In this document: positions 51,240-62,789 of the stretch, in pieces
How the letters are laid out: every line of letters begins with the position of its first letter
Numbering within the stretch: position 1 is the first letter of the stretch
Assembly: GCA_963662175.1 (NCBI GenBank)
Contig: OY759222.1
Location: 15,200,222-15,264,221 of the forward strand
Source of the DNA: Aradus depressus
Lineage: Eukaryota; Arthropoda; Insecta; Hemiptera; Aradidae
Reading direction: 5' to 3'
DNA: 64,000 bases
Translations under genes and position numbers: made by a program
Notes under the pieces: generated by a model
The model's database searches: none
What the model was told of the DNA's origin: nothing
The model's input: the letters and a program-made list of their open reading frames with translations, nothing else

Positions 51240-52065
51240 TATAGTAGAAGTTACGTAATCGGTCAGAAAATCGATATTGAGTCTTCATCGATAATTCATG
51301 TTTTCTCACATCCTGATTCCAAAAATATAGAAAAAAAAATTGTTTGTGTGAAGAAGATAACTCCCGATATAATGAATGTATCGACATGAAATATTAAACA
51401 GGCTGTCCAAAAAGTATGGAAACGGTCAAATTTCAAAAAAATTTCTGGTCCGAATGCAAAAACAAAAAAAACACGGGTCCAATATTTTTTCAAAAGCTAT
51501 TTAACGACACCAATATCGACCCCCCACCAGGGGGCAACTTTAAAAAGTTAAATGGGAACCCCTATTTTTTGTTGCAGATTCGGGAACTCTCTCCACTTTA
51601 TAAGATAATGTTTTGTCTACATTATTTAACTTTTCAAAGTTGACCCCTGCCCCACCCACAGTACTTTCAATATTGGAGTCATACGATAGCTTTTAGAAAA
51701 ATATTGGACAAGTGTTTTTTTTGTTTTTGCATTCGGATCTGAAATGTTCGTGAAATTCGACCGTTTACATACTTTTTGGACACCTGGTATGTGTATTCAA
51801 AACCGCAAAAGGAAAACACATAATTCAGCCAAATCGACCAAAGGAAAAGGTGGTTTCAGAGGAGGGGCTTACTGAAAAACCCTAAACTCCTGACGTAATG
51901 GAAGAATCAATACAAAATTTAGTATGAGGACTCAAAAGCCGCTGTGTAAGTCAAATATTTATTTTCAGCCCAAGCGTTCGATTAGTTTTGGGGCGAGTGC
52001 GAATAATTGATTAATTCGAGCAGGGGAAGTATATTGGTTATTATTCACTGATGAATTTTTCGGTG
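51240..52065 (+). repeat. Family B, most complete copy, interrupted by a MITE
   Basis: Starts GTAGAAGTTACGTAATCGGT and ends GGGGAAGTATATTGG...TTCACTGATG. Without the MITE the unit is about 440 bases. No TIR, tRNA promoter or ORF. Confidence 0.75.
51400..51787. mobile_element. MITE with about 105-base inverted repeats, nested in family B
   Basis: Left CAGGCTGTCCAAAAAGTATG, right complement CCAGGTGTCCAAAAAGTATG. The mirror extends through GGTCCGAATGCAAAAACAAA and TTGGACC-type segments to AAAAGCTAT. It splits the family B string GACATGAAAT / TATGTGTATTC. Confidence 0.85.
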
Positions 52066-52162
52066 TTTATCCAAAAGAGTATAATGAAGATACCTATCAA
52101 TTTACAACCAAATCAGCTAAATGGAAGTAGGGATCAGAGGAAGAGGGCCCCACTCAAAAAGT

Positions 52163-52430
52163 GGCGTGCTTGTTCACTGAGCTCAAGATCGCGGGTTCGG
52201 CCGAGTCCCTTAAGTATTTTATTAGGGAAATGAAAAATCCTTCAGATGAGACGTTAAGCGATGGTCTCGAGCCTGTACAAAGTCAGGCTAAAGACTCTTG
52301 TCCTAGGTGAATAAAAATTTAGGGTAGACAAAATTTAGGACTCCCACAGTAGAGTCGCACTAATGTCCACCAGAGCAACAAAAGAGCGCTCTGGTAGTAG
52401 GCGATATGACCTCGAAGATTAAGTACGATG
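52163..52430 (+). mobile_element. SINE family A, diverged
   Basis: GCTTGTTCACTGAGCTCAAG, truncated B-box GCGGGTTCGGCC, then the body to GATATGACCTCGAAG. Confidence 0.8.
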
Positions 52431-52826
52431 ATTCAGAAGACCCTGAGTATAACACCTATTGATTTTCAATCAAATCGTTAGATCGAGTGGGAGAACGATG
52501 ACTGATAGGTGATTCACCGACGTTACATCAATCAAAGGTAGGTTTACGTGTGAGGAAGCTTTGTGGCGTCAGTTGCACTTCGACAGTATTTTTTTTTTTT
52601 TTTTTAAATTACAGTTCAAGTATTTTTTTTTTCAGGAATAAGCTGGGACCATGGTACATTATTGCACATAACTACCAAACATAAACCAACAATTCAGGCG
52701 CCTTCTGAATTTCGTGACGATGCATTCATTACATCGGCAGTTATGAGGGTTTTTGAGTTGATCCCCCTTCCGTATGAGTAGTCCGATTTGGCTAAAAATC
52801 AGTAGGTGTCGACTTTTTGGGTTAGT

Positions 52827-53005
52827 TCATTATTATGACTCATACCCGGGCTTTAACTACAAGGTCATATCGCCTACTACCAGAGCGCTCTTTCGTCACT
52901 CTGGACATGAGCTCATCATACTATGAAAGTCCTAAGTTTTACCTACCATAAATGTTTATTCACCTAGGGTAGGAAGGGGTCTTTAACGAGTAACTAACAT
53001 CGACT
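52827..53005 (-). mobile_element. SINE family A, distal fragment
   Basis: TTATGACTCATACCCGGGC through AACGAGTAACTAACATCG. Confidence 0.78.
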
Positions 53006-53189
53006 TTTCTTGTAATGTTAGTTTTTAGTTCTATTTTAATTTTATTTTCTTGGTTTTCAAATAAGTGCACAGTTAGCTATTACAGTTAGAACATAGACTT
53101 CCACCCCCCCTGGTTTTACCAGAGGAGGGGACCCTTTCACCTCAGGTACTCTTAGGTTAATATAAATATGTATGCCTGGCAAATATCTG

Positions 53190-53295
53190 AATTATTGTTG
53201 AACATTGTGCTGACGATGGCGTAATCCGAAACCGGTACACATTTAAGTATATGTTTGTGGAATTAGACAATATAAGTGTTTTATCTATCATTTTA
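53190..53295 (+). repeat. LINE 3-prime UTR fragment (family D)
   Basis: GATGGCGTAATCCGAAACCG and GTACACATTTAAG, then GTTTGTGGAATTAGACAATA. Confidence 0.55.
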
Positions 53296-53666
53296 TTTTA
53301 AAAAAAAGTTCATTAAAGAACAGAACCGAAAGCTATATGTAGGAGGTTTCTTGAATGAACTTGAATGTTGAGTACGAAGAATGGAACAATTATTAACTTC
53401 AGCCATTTTTTTAAAATTATTTTTATTCGCATACCACAATTACTAATAATATTTATACGATTCGACCATAAAAGTAATTGTATTATGGAACTATGTAGTC
53501 ATCTGAAGGTAATGACAGGGTACATTATTATACAAGCAACGATTTAGAGATAACAGTAATAAAATTTTATTGTTTGGTGATCACATTCTGTCAATTTGAT
53601 CTCAGGGTTAATTTGGTGACCCTTTTTGCCAAGGTTCAAAATCACTGTCAACATATGTAAATGATA

Positions 53667-54003
53667 GAGGGCGCCGGTAGCTCAGTGGTATGCGTGCTTG
53701 CCATCTGAGCTCAAGATTGTGGGTTCGAAACCCGACTGAGGCCCTTAGTTTATTTTATCTGGGAGGTAAAATAAACTTAAGCACGCCGTACTTCGGATGG
53801 GACGTTAAGCGATGGTTCCGAGCCTGTACGATGTCAGATACTCGTTAAAGACCCCTGCCCTAATAAAAATTTAGGGTAGGCATAATTTAGGACTCCCATA
53901 GTAGAGTCGGGCTCATGTCCTCCAGAGTGACGAAAGAGCGCTCAGGTAGTAGGCGATATGACCTCATAGTTAAAGCCCGGGCATGAGTCATTAAACCTAA
54001 CTT
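53667..54003 (+). mobile_element. SINE family A, full length
   Basis: GAGGGCGCCGGTAGCTCAGT, perfect B-box GGGTTCGAAACCC near 53722, complete body and a short CCTAAC tail. One small deletion (CCCTAATAAAAATTTAGG). No clear duplication. Confidence 0.93.
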
Positions 54004-54029
54004 TAATTAAAAAATGTGTCACTTAAAAC

Positions 54030-54230
54030 GTGTTTTTGAAAATATTGCCAATTTTACAAAATATATATAAAATATGGGAGTACTTTCGGTATTGCTATCA
54101 TCTTCTTCCACCACAAATACTCAGTATTTGTTAAGTCGTGGCTGAAGATAGTAGCAATACCGAAAGTACTACATACCATATTTGATATTTTCTTGTGAAA
54201 CGGTCAATATTTTAAAAAACATATGTTTTT
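54030..54230. repeat. Hairpin-forming inverted repeat
   Basis: AGTACTTTCGGTATTGCTAT is mirrored by ATAGTAGCAATACCGAAAGT, with arms continuing outward (CCATATTT/AAATATGG) and inward (ATCATCTTC/GAAGAT). Confidence 0.8.
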
Positions 54231-54594
54231 CTTAATTTTTTAATATTAATTTACACTTTTTTTGAGTGACCATATTAAATTTGTGCACATTTGTGTCTGA
54301 GAAGTACATAAGAGAGAAGAAGTACAGAAGCAGGTCAAGTGTAGACACCTAAATGTCAGAAACTGAGCTCTCGGCAACTGGTTCAAGGGGACTAAATAAT
54401 AATTATCTTACTTAAAAATTGTTGTTAAAAAGCCTCAAAACAAACTAAACCACTCGAGTACACATTGCACAGGAGATGAATAAAAACTTCCAAAAATCTT
54501 TCTAAAATAAAGGTAATATTAGTCTGGAAATAAATTGTTTTTGGTCAAATATTTAATGTTTTAATTTATTTCTGTGATCTTTATATTGGAAGCT

Positions 54595-54690
54595 AATAAA
54601 ATAAATAAAAACAAAGAACTTTTTTATTTTATATAATTCCCCATAATATATACATAGTGTATCGATTTCGGTTTACGCCATAGTCGGCAT
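54595..54690 (-). repeat. LINE 3-prime UTR fragment (family D), reverse
   Basis: AAAAACAAAGAACTTTTTTA, then GTGTATCGATTTCGGTTTAC and GCCATAGTC. Confidence 0.5.
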
Positions 54691-54734
54691 AAAATTTAAA
54701 AGTGGCATTTAAGTTTGCTAGGTTGCCATATTTA

Positions 54735-54895
54735 TACAATCCTCAGGTTAAAATTTTGTGTCGATACACTCATTCTATCAAGAGTTATCTTGTTCACAGG
54801 CACACATGAAAACATGAAATTTCGTTAAAAACTCCGCATCGAATTTTTAACCGGTTACATAACTTCCACTATACTTTGTATAGCGGGGGAAATGA
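54735..54895 (-). repeat. Family B edge, reverse
   Basis: GTCGATACACTCATTCTATC to TTACATAACTTCCACTATAC. Confidence 0.55.
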
Positions 54896-55189
54896 ATAAA
54901 GAAACAGTTTGTACAATTAAAAATAATTATTATTCCTTATATTCACAAAACAAAAAACGAGGTCTATCATGCAACATAAAACATTTTTCCACTAATACAA
55001 AGTTTAGTGATGAACTATAATACATCATATCACAACAATTTTTTTTATTTTTTTTCTATTTACAAATAACTATTTTACAACTGTATAAAAATAAATACAA
55101 CAAGCAAATGTGCTAATACAGAGTATAATGGTATTGTCAAAAAGTCAAGAGGGGAGAAATCACCCAGTGGTGACACTTCCTAGTCACTG

Positions 55190-55650
55190 ATTTACTCTCA
55201 TTTGTAATTAATCACTGTTGCTGCTAAGGAGGTCTCTAGGAGATTGACGCTTAAGTTGTCGTTGGTGAAGTATGGCAGAATGGAGGGCACGGAAAAGAGG
55301 ATTATTGTGGGAACTAAGGTGAGAAATAAATTTTTATACTTGGATTTAGCAACTTCGGTGACAAATGGTACGTTAAGGTCAGTGTGAAGAGTTTTGTTGG
55401 AGACGTAATAAGGAGCATTGGCTATTTTAGGAAGGATTTTGGATTGAAAGGATTGGATGCGCTGGAGATTGAAAGCCTTGGCAGATAGGTTTGAGTTCTG
55501 CATTGTATATAAGTCGTTTTGTTTTCAAAGTTAATTTGGATCTTTTGTCTAGTAGTCACAGTAAAAGTTTATAACGTCTATTCATTTATTTTCAGTCTCG
55601 TGTGAGAATTCCAAGTTAGTCGTTTGTCGAGGATGAGGCTAGATAGCGGA
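55190..55650 (-). pseudogene. Jockey-type reverse transcriptase, C-terminal part
   Basis: Minus strand across frameshifts: LILDKRLTWNSHTRLKINE, YKLLLLLLDKRSKLTLKTK, then IQSFQSKILPKIANAPYYV and SNKTLHTDLNVPFVTEVAKS. Clear jockey tail. The TYG..W motif is eroded at a frameshift near 55505. Confidence 0.8.
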
Positions 55651-55764
55651 CTTCGTTTTTTAAAGGGTTGGGATTTTTGTTAATGTACTGGAGGGCAGGT
55701 ATATTTTCGACGAAGGGTGAAGACGATGTGAACTGATTTCGTCTAGCAAACTTAAATGTCATTT

Positions 55765-55850
55765 TAATTCGGCGTAAGCCGAAATCGGTACACTTTATGT
55801 ATATATTTTTGTGGAATTAGAAAATTTAAAAGTTCTTTGTTTTTATTTAA
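55765..55850 (+). repeat. LINE 3-prime UTR fragment (family D)
   Basis: TCGGCGTAAGCCGAAATCGG, GTACACTTTATGT, TTTTTGTGGAATTAGAAAAT. Confidence 0.55.
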
Positions 55851-55997
55851 AAAATTTAATGTTGGGTTTTTAACTGTATTTTTTTTTTTTCGAGCCGTTA
55901 AATTTAAAAATTACACTAAATGTCCATTTATGAAAAATACTGATAGAACTTATATACATGAAATTTTGAGCGTTCATTCAAAAGCCAGCCTCCTTGT

Positions 55998-56215
55998 TAG
56001 TCAGCTCTCAAGATCGCGGGTTCAAAACCATCTGTGGCTCTTGAGAACTTTGAGAACTCTTCGGATGAGACGTTAAACGATGCACATGTGCAATATCAGG
56101 CATGTTAAATACTACTCCAAGTGAATAAACCTGTGTATGGACTCCCAAAGTAGAGTCGGGCTCATGTCCAGGGACGAAGAGCGCTATGGTAGTAGGCGAT
56201 ATGACCTTGTAGGTT
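55998..56215 (+). mobile_element. SINE family A, heavily diverged
   Basis: TCAGCTCTCAAGATCGCGGG then a B-box remnant (GGGTTCAAAACC) and a shortened body to GATATGACCTTGTAGG. A 79-codon frame over it is repeat-derived. Confidence 0.75.
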
Positions 56216-56219
56216 AAAG

Positions 56220-56430
56220 GTTGAAGGGAAGGAGAGTACTATATGAAGGGCTCAATTTGAATATCCCAATAACTGTTGATGTAATGAATATATCGACACA
56301 ACATTTAGTATGAGGATTCAGACGACACTATGTAAGTCAAATATTTGTTTGAGTTTTCGAGGCAGAGTAAAAACGTAATTGATTATTTCTTGCTGGGGAA
56401 GTACACAGCGGATGATCAATTTTTTTTTTC
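56220..56430 (+). repeat. Family B, forward partial copy
   Basis: GTTGATGTAATGAATATATC to TTGCTGGGGAAGTACACAGC. Confidence 0.6.
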
Positions 56431-56879
56431 ATATTTCATGTATATATTTCTACAGATTTTATTTAATTATGTAATTAGTAAACGACGAGGATATTGTTTG
56501 TTTATTTAATTATTATCATCAATTAACAACCTCCCTGCTTTGTTTCACATACAAAATACAAGGTTCTAGGAAATTAGACACTGTCTGTCCAAATATCCTG
56601 CATACATGTGTTTGCTACCAGAGGCTCCCCCCCTTCAAGAAGAAAAAAAAACAGTCAAAAATGGTGACTGAGTTCACTGCCCCTTCCTATCCTGAAACAA
56701 AGGAATTTTTTAAAAAAAAAGTGATCGTTCAAAACGATTTTGTAGCCAGAATTAGAAAAAAATAATAATTTTATTGAAGATTGTATTCAGTGACACAGCA
56801 TTTGGATGCTACCCTGATTATAGTAGGGAGCAGGAAGAAAGTGGCCGGTTAGGTAAGTGAGGAGGTGTGGGGGGGAATC

Positions 56880-57195
56880 TGTGCAGCTGCTCACTCTGGG
56901 GAATGTGGCGTAAGTAGTGAAACTGTGCATATGTTCACTGTGGGGAATGTGGCATAAGTAGTGAAACTGTGCAGCTGCTCACTCTGGGGAATGTGGCATA
57001 AGTAGTGAAACTGTGCACCTGTTCACTCTGAGAAATGTGGCATAAGCAATGAAACTATGTACTTCATCACTCTGGGGAATGTGACGTAAGCAATGAAAAT
57101 GTGCACCTGTTCACTGTGGGGAATGTGGCGTAAGCAGTGAAACTGTACATCTGCTCACCGTGGGAGTTTGGCGTGAGCAGCGGAACTATATAACT
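56880..57195. repeat. 44-bp tandem repeat, about seven copies
   Basis: Unit CTGTGCAGCTGCTCACTCTG plus GGGAATGTGGCGTAAGTAGTGAAA-like remainder, with substitutions between copies (CATATGTTCACTG and others). Confidence 0.9.
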
Positions 57196-57199
57196 GCCT

Positions 57200-57660
57200 A
57201 CACGATAATTCCCGATTAACAATAAAAAACATATCGACACGAAATTGTATACGTGTATCCAGAACTCTATCGGTCGAACATACAAACTATATTAACAATT
57301 GTAATGAATGCATTGACACGAAATTTTACATGTGAATTCATTATGCTGTAAGGAAGATATCTATCACTTTTCAACGGAATTAGCCGAAGGTAAGGGGGAT
57401 CAGAGGAGCCAAACTCCCAATAACGGCCGATGTAATGAATGAATCGACATGAAATATTATATTTAAAATCGAAAGAAACCCAATTAAAATTGCACCTAAA
57501 ACGTTTCCTAGAAATCGGTAGAAGAGAAAAGGGGCTACACTCAAATACTTTAAGGTGTGTGTCGATATAATGAATGTATCTACACACAATTTATCGACAC
57601 GCAAAAACGTAATTGATTAATTTTTGCTGGAGAACTTCATAGCAGTGATTCCCCGACGTT
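57200..57660 (+). repeat. Family B, rearranged
   Basis: Repeats of AATGAATG.ATCGACA-type segments, ending GCAGTGATTCCCCGACG. Confidence 0.55.
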
Positions 57661-57879
57661 TTAATGTTGAAAAAGAAAAAAAAAGAAGTGGGGGAAATGA
57701 GAGACGAAATATTGTTTAAAAATAATTTTTAACATAGCGGCATTATTATTATTATTTTTTTTAAATGTGAAAAACAATTAGGTTAAGTCAGAGAAAAACA
57801 GTTTTAAGATGAAGATAAATAGTAGAGAACTTGGTTTCTTGGTATAAAAGTGTAAATTTGTTCAACTACTGAACTGGAC

Positions 57880-58340
57880 AATATTTGTTGATTTCTTCCG
57901 GCATTTTTTTTCCAGAGATGTCTTCATTAAAAGGTTCATGAGTGACCAGAAGAAGGGACGTGGAACTGACCCGAAATATCGTCAAAAAAAGAAGACATCT
58001 CGAAAATAAAATATTCAAAATATAATATTCAAAAATTCTTCAAAAAGAGGGCGCCGATGGTATGCGTGTTTGCCTTCTATGCTCAAAATCGTGGCTTCGA
58101 AGCCAGACCGATTTTATCTGGAAGGTAAAATAAACTTAAGCACGCCGTCCTTCGGATGGGACGGTAAGCGATCGTCTCGAGCCTGTACGATGTCAGATAC
58201 TCGTTAAAGACCACTGCCCTAAGTGAATAAACCGTGGTAGGCCCAATTTAGGACTCCCACAGTAGAGATGGGCTCAGTAGGCGATGAAATCAACATAGTA
58301 ACATCCCGGAGAAGTTTTGTCAAAAAAATAGTATATAATA
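57880..58340. repeat. Hairpin repeat related to 19100-19345, split by a SINE
   Basis: CCAGAGATGTCTTCATTAAA, GACCAGAAGAAGGGACGTGG, then AAGAAGACATCTCG. After the SINE it resumes at 58291 with AACATAGTAACATCCCGGAG, as in the 19-kb copy. Confidence 0.65.
58047..58290 (+). mobile_element. SINE family A, shortened
   Basis: AGAGGGCGCCGATGGTATGC, B-box remnant GTGGCTTCGAAGCC, body with several deletions. Confidence 0.85.
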
Positions 58341-59548
58341 CATAAGAAAATGTAAATACTATAGCTCACCTGACATAGGATAAAATAATTCTACAGAAAG
58401 CCAGATAACCACAGCACACTTGAACAGTTCCCTCCATCAAATCTAACATATGTTTTTGTTAACTTTTCTGAACTGAGAATAATATTAATAAAAATAATAT
58501 AATAATTAGCGGTGCCATCTTTAATCAAATCTTCATGATAATAATTACAAAATTAAATAATTAATTGGTCACGTCTTGTGATATTATTTTCATTTTTAAT
58601 TAAACTAAGAATGTAAGATGATTTAAACATGTTATAACGCGTAGGTACTTTATTTTTAGTTGATCTAATCTGTATTGGGGCTTTCTCATGGCCGAGTGTG
58701 CTTAATGTGCCTGCTTTGTCAGTTGGAAAAGCACAGTCGGTTAATTATTTAAAGTTTAATTATTTAAATTATAGTGAAACTGTTGTTAATTAGAGAAGAA
58801 TGGTCTACATTTAAATTTATTCTTGAATTATGCGGTGAGCCAAAATTACGATTAGGTTTTTTATCTAGTGAGGTGGAAAAACCTTGAGGACACCGTCCTT
58901 AGGTACTCGTCAAAGACCCCTACCCCAGCTGAATAAACCTAAGACAAAATTTAGGACTCACACTGTAGAGTCGGGCTCATGTCTACCAGAGTGATGAAAG
59001 AGCGCTCTTATTGCGATATGACCTCGCAGTTAAAGCCCGGGCATGAGTAATAATAACTAAATAACCTTTAGTCCTTTACCGCCTTATCTTGAGACCCAGA
59101 AAACGCTTGAATACTGCAGTACCTGCTTATCCTCCAGCGGTGACATCAAGACTCATTTTGACCCATTCAGTATATGAAAGATACTTGCGCTCAGATTTGA
59201 GACTCTAAGGACCACGCCTGAAGGAAGATTGGTTGATTGTAATCAATTTGATCTACTTATCCTGAATATCCGGGAATTCCCGAACATCCAGATATACCCC
59301 AAGGAGTACAGAAGGAAGAAGTTGGCTTGGGGATAACCCAAGCGGACATTCACTATCCTCAAAGTAACACAGATATCTCATAACTTTAATATAACTCATA
59401 CTTAGTAACAAGAGCATGTTGATCATGCTAAACGGTTATGAGCAGTTTGGGCTCCATACTTATGAGACCTGAGGCTTTTTCACTGAAAAAGGACTCCCCC
59501 CTTTGGAAATTTGTGGAGAAAAATAACTTGGATGAGATTAAGTGGTGT
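58340..59548. other. Mostly unassigned; one SINE A fragment
   Basis: 58878-59065 is a 5-prime-truncated plus-strand family A copy (GAGGACACCGTCCTTAGG to GAGTAATAATAACTAAAT). 59070-59540 has no frame over 60 codons that I trust and no repeat match elsewhere in the window. Confidence 0.5.
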
Positions 59549-59829
59549 CAACAAAAGTAGAGTATAAAGGCCGGTTCTGGCACCACCCAAAGGGGGGGGA
59601 GCTGATGTGGTGGTGGGGGATCTGGGGGGAGCAGAGTTTCGGTGGTGGTGGTGGTGGTGGAGCAGAATTGAGGAGCAGAGTTTCGGAGGTGGAGGATCTG
59701 GGAGGAGCAGATGTTGTGGTGGAGGAGCAGAATTGAGGAGCAGATTTGAGGAGCACAAGTGAGGAGGTGGAGGTGGAGGGATGTGTCTGTGGAGTGAGGT
59801 GGAGGTGGTGGATCTGTGACAACCTTTAA

Positions 59830-60253
59830 ATCACCCACCATCGTACTTCCCCACCTCGATAAGTTTCCGCTCTCCCTCTACACATCACCCAACATCGTAC
59901 ATCCCCACCCCAATAAGTTTCCACTCTCCCCTTTGAATCACCCAACATCGTACATCCCCACCCCAATAAGTTTCCACTCTCCCCTTTGAATCACCCAACA
60001 TCGTACTTCCCCACCTCAATAAGTTTCCGCTCTCCCCCTTGAATCACCCAACATCGTACATCCCCACCTCAATAAGTTTCCACTGTCCCCTTTGAATCAC
60101 CCAACATCGTACATCCCCAACTCAATAAGTTTCCGCTCTCCCCTTTGAATCACCTAACATCGTACATCCCCACCTCAATAAGTTTCCACTCTCCCCTTTG
60201 AATCACCCAACATCGTACATCCCCACCTCAATAAGTTTCCGCTGTCCCTCTAA
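59830..60253. repeat. 53-bp tandem units in the left foldback arm, about eight copies
   Basis: Unit AATCACCCAACATCGTACAT plus CCCCACCTCAATAAGTTTCC and ACTCTCCCCTTTG. Two inverted units occur at 60725-60835 in the right arm. Confidence 0.93.
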
Positions 60254-60339
60254 ATTTTTTTTAATTAGCCCACTAGCGCTCCCAAGCGTCTAGAAATCAA
60301 ATTATTATTGATATTAAATCAACTTAAGAAAGAAAAAAC

Positions 60340-60420
60340 CATACCTGACGGGATTCGAACTCACCACCTTCCATTTTGGAGTCTGGCTTGCTAACCCCTC
60401 GTCTATGACATGGTTATGAA
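60340..60420 (-). repeat. tRNA-like sequence inside the foldback element
   Basis: The minus strand has ACCATGTCATAGACGAGGGG, B-box-like GTGAGTTCGAATCCCGTC and GGTATGGTTTTTT. A 7-bp acceptor-like pairing with two G-U pairs is possible, but the T-stem has mismatches. It is probably a tRNA pseudogene or SINE head. Confidence 0.4.
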
Positions 60421-61329
60421 GGGAGCTAAAATCTAGGTATATAACGTTCAAGTCATACATTTTCAGATATCAAGTAACAATTATGGTGTATTCTGGGGTA
60501 GTAATGATTATTCCTATCGATTATTAACAATTAACATTTTTTTTAAGCCTGATTTCGTGACCTTGAACAGGCACTTGCGTGATCTAACATGTCGAACCCT
60601 GCATTCGTGTAGCCTACCATATCATGTCCTAGCATGATCATCATCATCATTGTATTCAGTATTATTTTAAACTGAAGTATAATGATGGAATAATCGCCTA
60701 CCTACAATTTTGAGCATGCCGAGAGATGCTGAGAGTGGAAACTTATTGAGGTGGGGAAGTACGATGTTGGGTGATTCAAAGGGGAGAGCGGAAACTTATC
60801 GAGGTGGGGAAGTACGATGGTGGGTGATTTAAAGGTTGTCACAGATCCACCACCACCTCCGAAACTCTGCTCCTCCTCCTCCTCCTCCTCCGAAACTCTG
60901 CTCCCCCACCACCACCACCACCACACAGATCCCCCACCACCACCACCACCACATCTGCTCCTCAATTTCTGCTCCTCCTCCTCCGAAACTCTGCTCCTCC
61001 CAGATCCTCCACCTCCGAAACTCTGCTCCTCCTCCTCCTCCTCCTCCGAAACTCTGCTCCCCCCAGATCCCCCACCACCACATCTGCTCCTCCTCCTCCT
61101 CCTCCTCCGAAACTCTGCTCCCCCCAGATCCCCCACCACCACATCTGCTCCTCAATTCTGCTCCTCCTCCTCCTCCTCCGAAACTCTGCTCCCCCCAGAT
61201 CCCCCACCACCACATCTGCTCCCCCCCTTTGGGTGGCGCCAGAACCGACCTTTATACTCTACTAACAAATATTTAAAAAATCTATTAAATGTCCCCCCTC
61301 CCCCCCCCCCTCCAAAACCAGTCAACCGT

Positions 61330-61985
61330 TTGCTCTAATATACTAAATTTTGCAGTTATCTCCAATTTAAATCCCATATCCACCAGAAAGTCACCAGATC
61401 CCGTCCCTCTGATCTTTACCTCCCTTCCCACAGGACAACCTACCAAAACTCCTTCCTTATCCAGACTAACTCCCTCTGGAACTCTCTCCCTCTCCAGATC
61501 CGCCATGCTCCTTCTCTTCATCCATTTAAGTCCCTACTTTTCCATTATCTCCTAACTCAGCAAACCTCTGATTCCTAAGGCGGGCTCCTATGTGATAGTT
61601 CTCGTCTTCCTATAAGTCTCTCACTCAACTGGACAGATTGTCACTCTCCTGTTTCATCTGTCCAGTTTTAGCGATTAAATTCATATATAACTCACTATTG
61701 TTATTATGTTTTACATTATTATTCATACTCTGTTTTTTCTTATTTTTATTTTATTTATTTATTTATTTTATTATTATTATTATTTATTTTTTCATTAATG
61801 TTCACCAGTTTATTTTATTGTTTTAATCATTGCCTCTCTTTAATATTTAATATTTATTACTAGAGACCTCTTTTCTTTTATTTTTATTCTATCTCAATTG
61901 GTCGATACTTGTACTCTTTTGTCTATTTCTTATGTTATTGTTCTTAGGGGACGAAAGTCCCAGAATAAAGATTATTTTTCATTCA
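61330..61985 (+). pseudogene. LINE C-terminal fragment (CR1/L2-like ending) and UTR
   Basis: Reads SHRTTYQNSFLIQTNSLWNS, then LPLQIRHAPSLHPFKSLLFH, matching the common RT tail R-T-x-Y-x-NSF...LWNSLP..IR.A.SL..FK. A 400-base AT-rich UTR with AATAAAG follows to about 61985. Confidence 0.65.
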
Positions 61986-61989
61986 TTAA

Positions 61990-62780
61990 TTTCATTCATT
62001 AGGGTTTTAGAGGAATCTGGAGGTCGGAAAACATGAAATTCCAGTGGAAACTAGAAATCGAATTTTTTACTGATTACATAACTTCCTCTATACTTCGTAT
62101 AGCTGGGGAAGTAGTATGTTTTGGATCTTATTCCTTATCGAATTTTTTCCTCTATATATTATATAGAGGAAGATATTTTATCGATCAGATACTATGTTGT
62201 TTTCAGCGAAATTAAATGTTTTCCGATTCCAAAAATAACACAATAACTACCCCATAGAATGAATGTATCGACCCCGAAATTTCATAAGTATATTCAAAAA
62301 CCCATAAGGACGATGCCTTAATTTAATTTTCAGCAGAATCGAACGAAGAGAAGGGGGCTCGACACAAAAACACTTTTTTTTTTGTGAAAGTGTGAACATT
62401 AAGAAAAAAATGTCTTGGCTATTTTTGAAAGAAAAAATGAGGAAACAGCTTGGAGGTTAACCACTTTTAAATTCCGCTTCGTCGATGTATTTTTCCACAA
62501 GGAAAACAAAACATAATTCTATCTTCGAATACATTATATACGTGAGTAACATTAATTATGCAAAATGTAACTGGCTTACATTAACTGTTGCAACTTCAAC
62601 GTTAGACATAGATATTTCTTACCGAGCTATGCAAAGTGTAGGGGAAGTTACGTAATCGTTCAAAAATTCGATGCGGAGTTTCAACGGGATTTAATTGTTT
62701 TCCAAATATGAAAAAAAAAAACTGTGATCACGATAACTCCTGTTTGTTTTTTTTTGTTTTTTTGTTTTTTTTTAAGTGAA
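61990..62780. repeat. Family B edges and pieces in both orientations
   Basis: Reverse edge near 62060-62110, forward interior 62170-62380, and another forward edge at 62640-62760 (GGGGAAGTTACGTAATCGTT). 62390-62640 is unassigned. Confidence 0.55.
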
Positions 62781-62789
62781 AACTTCTTT

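Larger units (their letters stand above)
59556..61263. mobile_element. Foldback-type element, 1.7 kb, 6-bp target duplication
   Basis: Left end AGTAGAGTATAAAGGCCGGT, right end in complement AGTAGAGTATAAAGGTCGGT. AACAAA stands on both sides (59550-59555, 61264-61269). Each arm runs from the end through a GGTGGT/GGAGGA-type region and TCTGTGACAACCTTTAAAT into 53-bp units; the arms are unequal because the left has more units. The centre (60254-60715) has a tRNA-like piece. No transposase, so non-autonomous. Confidence 0.85.

Noticed and set aside
51079..51387. 102-codon minus-strand frame and similar ones at 14303-14725, 22355-22651 and 45015-45206 sharing ALTT.SYR-type text
   Set aside because: All are translations of the family A SINE body in one frame; the shared peptide reflects the repeat, not a protein family.
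59480..59841. Similar low-complexity frames of 92-97 codons
   Set aside because: Left-arm counterpart of the same foldback element.
60340..60420. Functional tRNA on the minus strand with T-run terminator
   Set aside because: T-stem mismatches and no convincing anticodon arm; it sits in the centre of a transposon.
60702..61338. Overlapping Pro/His-rich and Gly/Glu-rich frames of up to 173 codons on both strands
   Set aside because: They come from triplet-like tracts in the right arm of the foldback element, open on both strands because of composition only.
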